A DNA stretch of 9,417 nucleotides from Gemmatimonadota bacterium (GTDB lineage Bacteria; Gemmatimonadota; Gemmatimonadetes; Gemmatimonadales; Gemmatimonadaceae), in the NCBI GenBank assembly GCA_028287225.1, contig JAQBPZ010000376.1, forward strand, positions 1 through 9,417, written 5' to 3'. Position numbers and translations under genes: made by a program. The notes beneath the pieces were generated by a model. The model worked only from the letters and a program-made list of their open reading frames with translations. It searched no databases and was not told where the DNA came from. Of the stretch, positions 1 through 5,424 are shown piece after piece. Numbering within the stretch: position 1 is the stretch's first letter; every line of letters starts with the position of its first letter.

Positions 1-142
1 GCGTCCCGTGCGTGTGGCCGGCCCCAGGCACGGGAGAGCAGATCCCGACACTCGGTCGCGGGGCTCCCTCCTGCGGGATGACAGCCGCCCGGGACGCCAC
101 ATGCCGACACGCGGGCCGACAGCTCGAGCGGCGCGCGCAGTT
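1..142. other. Gene-free spacer with nested inverted repeats
   Basis: I see no convincing coding frame here. Two inverted repeats are visible: TCCCGTGC at 4-11 with GCACGGGA at 28-35 (8 bp, enclosing GGCCGGCC at 16-23), and ATCCCG at 42-47 with CGGGAT at 74-79. Two blocks, 81-94 (ACAGCCGCCCGGGA) and 134-145 (CGCGCAGTTCCT), recur at 4527-4540 and 4548-4559. The stretch is therefore one copy of a dispersed intergenic repeat. It lies 3' of the barrel gene that ends at 195, so it may also serve as a transcription end zone. That role is inferred. Confidence 0.6.
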
Positions 143-189
143 CCTGATCCCTGATCCCTGATCCTGATCCCTATCCCTGATCCCTGATC
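143..189. repeat. Heptamer tandem array (CCTGATC)n
   Basis: Seven units read CCTGATC x3, then CTGATC, CCTATC and CCTGATC x2. The two shortened units carry single-base deletions. The array stops 5 nt from the stop codon of the outer-membrane protein gene at 195. A sister array with unit CCTAATC sits at 4557-4578 in another 3' spacer, preceded by the same 12-nt block. This pattern fits a dispersed repeat whose units expand locally by replication slippage. Confidence 0.85.
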
Positions 190-194
190 TGCCT

Positions 195-776
195 TTAGAA
201 GTTGATGCCGAACGTGATCGGGATGTAGGCGGAGTTCGCGGCCACCTTGGTGGAGCTGTTCATGTTGTCGCCGCCCAGCATCTTGTGATAGCGGATCTCG
301 GCAAAGGTGCTGATGAGGCCGAGCGGGAAGCGCAGGCCGATGCCGCCGTTGACGCCGCCGGCGTTGGTGCGGTCCGAGGAGTTGCTCGCGCCGGTACCGC
401 TCACGCTCGCCTTGGAGCTGTAGTAGCCCACGCCGCCGATGATGTAGGGGAGGCCGAGACCGAAGGTCCCGTTCACCGTGCCGCTGATGATGTCCTGGTT
501 GCCGGTCACGCCGGTGGGCAGGCCACTGATGCCGAAGCGGTTGTACGCGCCCTCGATGCGGAGGCCGATCGGAAGCAGCGGAACCCCGACATTCAGGCCG
601 GCCGCGAGGTTGTAGCCGTTATCCACCTTGTAGCCGTTCGCGGTGCCGTCCTTGAAATCGCCCGTGGGGAGCGCGATGCCGCCGGCGATGCTGAGACCGG
701 TGTGGATCTGCGCCGAGAGCGCGGCGGGAGCGGCGAGCAGGGCGACCGCGAGGGCCGTGAGCAGCTTTCTGGTCAT
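195..776 (-). CDS. Outer-membrane beta-barrel protein, paralog A
   Basis: A 193-aa exported protein. Residues 1-22 form a Sec signal peptide (MTRK, hydrophobic Leu/Ala core, cleavage probably after ALSA before Gln). The rest alternates short amphipathic strands with Gly/Asn/Ser-rich turns (for example GYNLAAGLNVGVPL, GTVNGTFGLGLPYIIGGVGYY) and ends in a strand with terminal Phe, the usual signal for insertion by the Bam complex. The length suits an eight-stranded OmpA/OmpX-like barrel. It aligns along its whole length with the neighbour at 940-1485, sharing YNLA, GTVN, YIIGGVG/YLIGGVG, SSDRT, GLRFPLG, RYH-ML and the final G-NF. Those matches make it a tandem duplicate with longer loops. The ATG at 776 is preceded by only a weak purine stretch (GAGA), but the signal peptide fixes the start. 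Substrate or ligand is unknown; a structural or adhesion role is as likely as transport. Confidence 0.85.
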   Translation of the reverse strand: MTRKLLTALAVALLAAPAALSAQIHTGLSIAGGIALPTGDFKDGTANGYKVDNGYNLAAGLNVGVPLLPIGLRIEGAYNRFGISGLPTGVTGNQDIISGTVNGTFGLGLPYIIGGVGYYSSKASVSGTGASNSSDRTNAGGVNGGIGLRFPLGLISTFAEIRYHKMLGGDNMNSSTKVAANSAYIPITFGINF

Positions 777-807
777 TCGTGTCTCGTTGGAATGGGGAGG
801 TCGATCT

Positions 808-841
808 CGCCAGCGTGCCTCGAGGGACGGTCACGCTGGCG
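808..841. promoter_or_regulatory. 10-bp inverted repeat upstream of paralog A
   Basis: CGCCAGCGTG at 808-817 and CACGCTGGCG at 832-841 are perfect reverse complements. The 14-nt spacer begins with the palindrome CCTCGAGG (818-825). The element starts 32 nt before the ATG of the barrel gene at 776. This fits an operator or a 5'-leader hairpin. No T-run follows on either strand, so a simple intrinsic terminator is less likely. Confidence 0.5.
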
Positions 842-889
842 GTGGCACGTCAGGCCGCGGCGTTCGATGGGCCCGCCAGATGACGCGTG

Positions 890-901
890 CCGGTGCACCG
901 G
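890..901. promoter_or_regulatory. 12-bp perfect palindrome CCGGTGCACCGG
   Basis: This uninterrupted self-complementary 12-mer lies in the spacer between the two barrel genes, clear of both coding regions. It could be a dimeric regulator site. In GC-rich DNA such palindromes also occur by chance, so the functional reading is tentative. Confidence 0.3.
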
Positions 902-913
902 GTCACTCGTTTT

Positions 914-936
914 CGTGGTGCTTGCCTGGCATCACG
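914..936 (-). terminator. Short hairpin just after paralog B
   Basis: CGTGGTGC (914-921) and GCATCACG (929-936) pair with one mismatch around a 7-nt loop. On the minus strand it begins 3 nt after the stop codon of the barrel gene at 940. No T-run follows on the minus strand, where it runs into an A-rich stretch, so it is at best a non-canonical terminator or an mRNA 3'-end stabiliser. Confidence 0.35.
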
Positions 937-939
937 TGG

Positions 940-1485
940 TCAGAAATTGACGCCGACGGTGATGGGGATGAACTGGTAGTTCGTTTCGTCGATCGTGTTG
1001 CCGAGCATCTGGTGGTAGCGCGCTTCGATGAAGGTGCTCACGGTGCCGAGGGGGAAGCGGAGGCCGCCGCCGGCATTGAATCCTCCAGCCGTGCGGTCGC
1101 TGCTCGTGCCGGCGGCGGCGACGTAGCGGCGGTTGTATGCGCCCACGCCACCAATGAGGTAGGGCGAGGCGCCGGTGACACCGAGTGCGAGGGTGGCGTT
1201 GACCGTGCCGGAGACGATCCGGTGATCGGTGTAGGCGATGGGGCTCGTCCGGCCGTTGAAGCCGTTGTAGCCGAGCTCCAGACGGATGCCGATCGGCATG
1301 AGTGGGGCGGCGAGGTTGACGGCGCCGGCCAGGTTGTAGCCCGCGTCGACGCGGTCGGAGAGGTCGCCGACCGGTGCGGCGAGGCCGCCGGCGAGGCTGA
1401 ACGAGGTGCGGAGCTGGGCGTGCGCCGTCGCGGGGGCGGCGGCGAGGGCGCCGGCGGCGAGCACGGCGAGAAGCCGTCGGGTCAT
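940..1485 (-). CDS. Outer-membrane beta-barrel protein, paralog B
   Basis: A 181-aa exported protein, the upstream member of a tandem pair with the gene at 195-776. Residues 1-23 are a signal peptide (MTRR, Ala/Leu core, AHA|Q cleavage). The mature part is built of alternating hydrophobic/polar strands and turns (SLAGGLAAPVGDL, GYNLAGAVNLAAPL, SGTVNATLALGV, PYLIGGVGAYN) and closes with a strand ending in Phe, typical of Bam-assembled barrels. It is shorter than paralog A, mainly in the loop after the first strand pair and in the loop after SSDRT. The ATG at 1485 has a good Shine-Dalgarno (GGAG, 8 nt upstream). A 163-nt spacer separates it from paralog A, enough for A to have its own promoter, although co-transcription from here is possible. 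Ligand or function is unknown. Confidence 0.85.
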   Translation of the reverse strand: MTRRLLAVLAAGALAAAPATAHAQLRTSFSLAGGLAAPVGDLSDRVDAGYNLAGAVNLAAPLMPIGIRLELGYNGFNGRTSPIAYTDHRIVSGTVNATLALGVTGASPYLIGGVGAYNRRYVAAAGTSSDRTAGGFNAGGGLRFPLGTVSTFIEARYHQMLGNTIDETNYQFIPITVGVNF

Positions 1486-1662
1486 GGGGTGTCTCCGGAA
1501 TCGAGGTGGAGGAGTGGTTTCGCCTCCTTCTATCCATGAATGGTGCCGACGCTCCGGTTTCGGCGCGGTAGCATGGGCGGCGGCGCGCCGGGGCGTGGTC
1601 CTCGTGGTGCTCCGGCGGGGCGCGTCAGGTGGCGCTGGCGGGCCGCTCAGGGTTGTCGTATT

Positions 1663-1682
1663 GTTCCTTCCGAAAAAGGAAC
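1663..1682. promoter_or_regulatory. Palindrome 1: GTTCCTT-N6-AAGGAAC
   Basis: A perfect 7-bp inverted repeat with a 6-nt centre (CCGAAA). Its core, TCCTT-N6-AAGGA, is repeated at 1701-1716 with the same 6-nt spacing, the two centres being 36 bp apart. Duplicate palindromes with identical geometry in front of a putative DNA-binding protein suggest an autoregulatory operator. No -35/-10 pair was identified to place it relative to a promoter. Confidence 0.5.
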
Positions 1683-1700
1683 TTCACGCGCAGACAAATA

Positions 1701-1716
1701 TCCTTGTTATTAAGGA
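1701..1716. promoter_or_regulatory. Palindrome 2: TCCTT-GTTATT-AAGGA, containing the Shine-Dalgarno
   Basis: The second copy of TCCTT-N6-AAGGA. Its right arm, AAGGA at 1712-1716, is also the Shine-Dalgarno of the gene at 1724 (7-nt spacing). In RNA the left arm could pair with it and hide the ribosome site, or the AAGGA of copy 1 could pair with this TCCTT and leave it free. Whether it acts as DNA operator, RNA switch or both cannot be decided from sequence. Confidence 0.5.
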
Positions 1717-1723
1717 AAATTAC

Positions 1724-2134
1724 ATGCGAACCTACGACGTTGCCGTGGCGTCACTTGCGGTCGGGGCGCCACCAAAATGGACCGACAATGTCCTGTCGCA
1801 CCACGCTGTCCCCGGCGTGGTGATGCACGAGCGCGGCGTCACGAGGAAAATTCCGCACGCCGCCCTGCTCCACCTCGCCGTCGCCCGCACCCTCCACGCC
1901 GACCTCGGACTCGGCGTCCGTGAAGCGCTCGCCCTGGCCGGCGAGCTGCTCCGTGACGACTCGGCCACTGTCCACGCCGGTGGGCACCTGCGCGTCACTC
2001 TGGATCGGCCAGCCCTCGAGCGTGACCTGGCCCTCCGCCTGCGCGACGCCCTCGAGTCCGCCCCTACTCCCCGGCGGGGCCGCCCTCCGCGGCGGGGCGG
2101 TGCCGAACGCAGGCAGGGCGGGACGGTCGATTGA
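1724..2134 (+). CDS. Putative HTH (MerR-like) DNA-binding protein
   Basis: A 136-aa protein. Residues 1-76 look like a compact helical DNA-binding domain: YDVAVASLAVGAPPKWTDNV (4-23) could supply a helix-turn-helix, followed by LSHHAVPGV (24-32), a basic GVTRKIP segment (38-44) and two helices around residues 46-76. I recall similar small proteins with a K-W-x-D-N-x-L-S-H-H ... P-G-V signature in Gemmatimonadota-type genomes. The general layout resembles MerR/excisionase-like regulators, but I cannot name the family. Residues about 80-112 are less distinctive. The tail from about 113 is Arg/Gly/Pro-rich and its last codons form the left arm of a hairpin. The ATG at 1724 follows AAGGA by 7 nt at the end of an AT-rich island, which fixes the start. 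No obvious toxin or partner gene lies next to it. Function as a regulator is inferred. Confidence 0.65.
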   Translation: MRTYDVAVASLAVGAPPKWTDNVLSHHAVPGVVMHERGVTRKIPHAALLHLAVARTLHADLGLGVREALALAGELLRDDSATVHAGGHLRVTLDRPALERDLALRLRDALESAPTPRRGRPPRRGGAERRQGGTVD

Positions 2135-2149
2135 CCGTCCCGCCCTGCC
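2112..2149. terminator. Perfect 17-bp hairpin between convergent genes
   Basis: The arms 2112-2128 (starting GGCAGGGCGG) and 2133-2149 are exact reverse complements around the tetraloop GATT. The TGA stop of the HTH-like gene (2132-2134) spans the loop and right arm. On the other strand the hairpin lies 33 nt past the cold-shock stop. No T-tract follows on either side, so it is a GC-only bidirectional terminator candidate or a 3'-end block. Confidence 0.7.
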
Positions 2150-2182
2150 CCTGCCGCCTCGAGTGCGACGAGCCGCCGCCGG

Positions 2183-2389
2183 TCAGGCCTTGGTGACGTT
2201 CTCCGCGGCCGGACCCTTCGCTCCCTGCACGATGTCGAACTCCACGGCGTCGCCCTCGGCGAGCGACTTGAAGCCGTTGCCCTGGATCGCGCTGAAGTGA
2301 ACGAAGCAATCCTTCTCACCGCTGTCCGGGGTGATGAAACCGAACCCCTTCGCATCATTGAACCACTTCACCTTGCCGCTCGTACGCAT
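2183..2389 (-). CDS. cspA: Cold-shock domain protein (CspA family)
   Basis: A 68-aa single cold-shock domain, the normal length of the family. This OB-fold protein binds single-stranded RNA and DNA and melts mRNA structure, commonly during cold shock or growth transitions. Seen in the sequence: SGKVKWF at 4-10 with Trp9, the RNP1 motif KGFGFI (14-19), an RNP2 variant CFVHFS (28-33, Cys in place of the usual Val/Ile), and EFDIVQGAKGPAAENV near the end. The ATG at 2389 has a strong Shine-Dalgarno (AGGAG, 6-nt spacing). The frame remains open upstream, but that part has no Csp similarity and is the 5' leader. With the proposed promoter at 2521-2549, the leader would be about 125 nt, in keeping with the long leaders of cold-inducible csp genes. 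The symbol is generic because paralogs cannot be told apart here. Confidence 0.95.
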   Translation of the reverse strand: MRTSGKVKWFNDAKGFGFITPDSGEKDCFVHFSAIQGNGFKSLAEGDAVEFDIVQGAKGPAAENVTKA

Positions 2390-2520
2390 GTCCGACTCCT
2401 GAAGATGCTGTTGGCCTCGGGAGCGGACGATGCCGTGCCCCGACGCTCGCTGGACCGCGGGCCACTGATGCCCGCGACGGAAGTTGCAACCCCCCGCCTC
2501 GGCGGTTTGCTGCGGCGACA

Positions 2521-2549
2521 AACGTAGCAAGGCCGAAATGCCTGGTCAA
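2521..2549 (-). promoter_or_regulatory. Candidate promoter of the cold-shock gene
   Basis: On the minus strand, TTGACC (2544-2549, five of six to the sigma70 -35) is followed after exactly 17 nt by TACGTT (2521-2526, three of six to the -10). It lies just past the end of the upstream membrane-protein gene (stop at 2566) and gives a leader of about 125 nt. The -10 match is weak, so the call rests mainly on the -35, the spacing and the position. Confidence 0.45.
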
Positions 2550-2565
2550 TAGCCCGGCAGTGACG

Positions 2566-3012
2566 CTATGGCGCCGCGACAGCCTTGACGCCGGTCACGT
2601 AGTACTGTGTCTCCCCGAAGCAGCTGCCGGGAACCCCGCGATGCTCCTTGTAGTGGATCGAGACGCGCGAGCCCATCAGCGCCGTGATGGCGTGCGCCAC
2701 GCTGTCGTCCTTCACGGTGAAGGGGAAGAGCTGCGGCGCCGAGCCAGGCATGCTCTGCTGCGCGATCTCGCCCTCCCAGGTTTTGCAGATCCATCCCTTC
2801 TCCGAGAACTTCTGGACGTAGCCTGCCCGGTCGCCCTCGGAATACACCCAGCTCAGCGCGACCGCCGTCCACGCGGCGATCAGCAGCACGGGCAGCACAA
2901 TGAAGATCCCGAAGAGCTTCAGGCCGAGCCGGCTCTTCCGGGGGGCACGGGTCGGCGTCTCGGCCGGCGTCGCGCGCGGTGGCTGCTCGCCCAGGTCGTC
3001 GTGTCCGTCCAT
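2566..3012 (-). CDS. One-TM conserved protein of unknown function
   Basis: A 148-aa protein. Residues 1-32 are a hydrophilic Pro/Arg/Thr-rich N-tail, 33-55 a single transmembrane helix, and 57-148 an outward domain with distinctive motifs: YSEGDRAGYVQKFSEKGWICKTWEGE (57-82) and VSIHYKEHRGVPGSCFGETQYYVTGV (117-142). Two cysteines, Cys76 and Cys131, could form a disulfide outside the membrane. I recognise this as a widespread hypothetical family, sometimes labelled 6-phosphogluconate dehydrogenase in databases. Nothing in the sequence (no Rossmann fold, far too short) supports that enzyme name. The ATG at 3012 is chosen because AAGGAG lies 4 nt upstream; the upstream extension of the frame has no matching features. 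The gene is divergent from ispG and upstream of, but probably not co-transcribed with, the cold-shock gene. Confidence 0.8.
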   Translation of the reverse strand: MDGHDDLGEQPPRATPAETPTRAPRKSRLGLKLFGIFIVLPVLLIAAWTAVALSWVYSEGDRAGYVQKFSEKGWICKTWEGEIAQQSMPGSAPQLFPFTVKDDSVAHAITALMGSRVSIHYKEHRGVPGSCFGETQYYVTGVKAVAAP

Positions 3013-3046
3013 GGATCTCCTTGTGGCACTCGTGAGTAGAGCGTGA

Positions 3047-3063
3047 CGGGAGCCCCGCTCCCG
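3047..3063. promoter_or_regulatory. 7-bp inverted repeat in divergent spacer
   Basis: CGGGAGC (3047-3053) and GCTCCCG (3057-3063) are exact reverse complements around CCC. The element lies 34 nt before the ATG of the membrane-protein gene and about 95 nt before the chosen ispG start. It could be a shared operator or a leader hairpin of the minus-strand gene. Confidence 0.35.
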
Positions 3064-3126
3064 GCACCTCCGTGCGAGCGAAAAGTACGCCGAACCGCTC
3101 CCGGACGCACCACCGTTCGTGGCTGT

Positions 3127-3132
3127 TAGATT
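3127..3132 (+). promoter_or_regulatory. Candidate -10 element (TAGATT) of ispG
   Basis: TAGATT matches the sigma70 -10 at four of six positions and ends 26 nt before the GTG at 3159. That would give a very short leader, consistent with the missing Shine-Dalgarno there. No good -35 is present about 17 nt upstream. The element lies between the two possible ispG starts and supports the downstream one. Confidence 0.35.
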
Positions 3133-3158
3133 TCTCCGGGTCTCCCGCCCCCCTCGCC

Positions 3159-4415
<1,257 letters not shown>

Positions 4416-4455
4416 GCGCGCTGGCATCTTTGCGCCGGTCGGCTGGCGCCTTCAG

Positions 4456-4505
4456 CGTACGCGAATTCCTGCGAATGCGGAGCGAATCGCCGGAAGTCGC
4501 GTATG
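4456..4505. terminator. Long imperfect hairpin after ispG
   Basis: CGTACGCGAATTC (4456-4468) pairs with GAAGTCGCGTATG (4493-4505) at 12 of 13 positions, counting one G-U. Pairing continues inside with C4469-G4492 and GCGA (4471-4474) against TCGC (4487-4490). The stem starts 40 nt past the ispG stop and abuts the next inverted repeat. There is no T-run. A 3'-end or terminator role is likely from position, but a palindromic repeat element is possible. Confidence 0.5.
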
Positions 4506-4577
4506 ATTAGGGATTAGGGGTTAGGAACAGCCGCCCGGGATGCGAGACGCGCAGTTCCTAATCCCTAATCCCTAATC
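4505..4577. repeat. Inverted heptamer repeat, dispersed-repeat copy 2
   Basis: The left arm 4505-4528 (GATTAGG units) and right arm 4554-4577 (CCTAATC units) are reverse complements over 24 nt with one mismatch, around a 25-nt centre. The blocks ACAGCCGCCCGGGA (4527-4540) and CGCGCAGTTCCT (4548-4559) also occur at 81-94 and 134-145, followed in both places by heptamer units. Copy 1 has no left arm and a longer centre (39 versus 7 nt between the blocks). The element fills the spacer between the convergent ends of ispG and the HD-domain gene and can fold as a long hairpin. Confidence 0.85.
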
Positions 4578-4599
4578 CTTCGCCAGAAGGCACCAGGCA

Positions 4600-5226
4600 T
4601 CAGCGCGCCACGCCGTCCACGCCCACTGATTCCAGATCCGCGGCGACTTCGCCAAGCTCGTCCATGATCGGCGCCGTGAAGCCGAGCTCGCGCAGCCGGT
4701 CATGCACGCGGCGGTACCAGCGGACCGTGCCAAGGCGGCCGACGTTGAAGCGGGACCAGACGGTGTCCGGATCCAGCGTGCGATGCAGGTCCGCGAGGAT
4801 CGAGCTGCCGTTGTGGATCTTGTCGGCCGCGCAGACCCAGCGCGCACTCTCGGATGCGGCGGCGAGGCGCGCGAGGTAGTCGTCCTTCCGCTCCTCGCTC
4901 GACAGCTCGATGCCTTCCTCGTCCACCTGGCGATGCGTCACCGCCAGCACGGTGTCGAGCACGTCGGGCCCGAACTTGTCGCCGATGCGCTGCTCGAGCA
5001 TCTGGCGCGTGTAGCCGTCGCGCACGCAGTCCTCGATCACGTCGTGCAGGATGCCGGCGACGATGGTCGGCTCGTCCTGGCCATAGCGCGTGAGGATCAC
5101 CGCGACGTTCGCGGGGTGCGTCAGGTAGGGGAGGCGCGTCCCCTTCCGCACCTGGCGGTCGTGGTGCTTCGCGGCGAAGGCGAAGGCGTGATTGATCCGA
5201 TCGGAATAGCCACGGGTCGTCATCAT
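4600..5226 (-). CDS. HD-domain (p)ppGpp hydrolase-like protein
   Basis: A 208-aa cytoplasmic protein made of one HD metal-dependent phosphohydrolase domain, close in layout to the RelA/SpoT hydrolase domain and to stand-alone small alarmone hydrolases (Mesh1 type), which remove pyrophosphate from (p)ppGpp using Mn2+. Seen: RKGTRLPYLTHP (27-38, His37), GILHDVIED (58-66, His61-Asp62 plus Glu65-Asp66), and AADKIHN (133-139, Asp135 and Asn139). These correspond to the H...HD...ED...D-x-x-x-N pattern of that family. No synthetase, TGS or ACT domain follows, so it could only degrade alarmone or a related nucleotide. The frame has ATG codons at 5226 and 5223 and a GTG at 5235. None has a clear Shine-Dalgarno, so I chose the first ATG. 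It is third on this strand behind msrC, 198 nt away, and so probably has its own promoter. Another nucleotide substrate cannot be excluded. Confidence 0.88.
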   Translation of the reverse strand: MMTTRGYSDRINHAFAFAAKHHDRQVRKGTRLPYLTHPANVAVILTRYGQDEPTIVAGILHDVIEDCVRDGYTRQMLEQRIGDKFGPDVLDTVLAVTHRQVDEEGIELSSEERKDDYLARLAAASESARWVCAADKIHNGSSILADLHRTLDPDTVWSRFNVGRLGTVRWYRRVHDRLRELGFTAPIMDELGEVAADLESVGVDGVAR

Positions 5227-5380
5227 CTCACGCACGGCGACGGAATGCGGGGAAGCAGGACACCTGCGAAAGATACGCGGGACGCAGCCCGGATGCTGTC
5301 GCGCGCGTCGATGACGTGCGCGGATTCGGCCCGGCGTGCGTCGCGGGGGTGACGCGGTTCGAGTGATGGACCCTCATTCT
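5227..5380. other. Spacer upstream of the HD-domain gene
   Basis: GC-rich DNA with no supported gene on either strand. It should contain the promoter of the HD-domain gene, but no convincing -35/-10 pair stands out. Confidence 0.4.
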
Positions 5381-5403
5381 GCGTTCGGGGGGGCCCCCCA
5401 CGC
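5381..5403 (-). terminator. G/C-run hairpin downstream of msrC
   Basis: GCGT (5381-5384) pairs with ACGC (5400-5403), enclosing a run of seven G and six C (5387-5399) that is self-complementary. It starts 21 nt past the msrC stop. As RNA it would form a very stable GC stem. No T-tract follows. The G7C6 run is also a place where sequencing errors would be common. Confidence 0.45.
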
Positions 5404-5424
5404 CATCGCGTCGCGTCGCCGCGC

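Larger units (their letters stand above)
1486..1723. promoter_or_regulatory. Divergent spacer with AT-rich promoter island
   Basis: The spacer separates the minus-strand barrel gene from the plus-strand HTH-like gene. Positions 1486 to about 1650 are GC-rich with nothing I can name. From about 1651 to 1723 composition turns sharply AT-rich, unlike anything else in the first 6 kb, and two related palindromes sit there (listed separately). I could not find a convincing -35/-10 pair. The composition change argues that this is regulatory DNA and not an N-terminal extension of the gene at 1724, even though that frame stays open upstream. Confidence 0.55.

Noticed and set aside
143..189. Possible CRISPR or iteron array.
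   Set aside because: Units are 7 bp with no spacers, and there is no cas or replication initiator gene nearby.
1406..1723. Upstream extension of the HTH-like gene.
   Set aside because: It overlaps the signal-peptide end of the opposite barrel gene and passes through an AT-rich regulatory island; the good Shine-Dalgarno belongs to the ATG at 1724.
1486..2182. A toxin-antitoxin module around the HTH-like gene.
   Set aside because: No second small coding gene with its own ribosome site lies next to it on the same strand; the next gene is an ordinary cold-shock gene in opposite orientation.
2566..3012. 6-phosphogluconate dehydrogenase, the label I recall attached to this family.
   Set aside because: At 148 residues with one membrane helix and no nucleotide-binding motif, it cannot be that enzyme.
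4505..4577. Telomere-like ATTAGGG units.
   Set aside because: The units are short, interrupted and arranged as an inverted pair between two ordinary genes, so they are an intergenic repeat and not a telomere.
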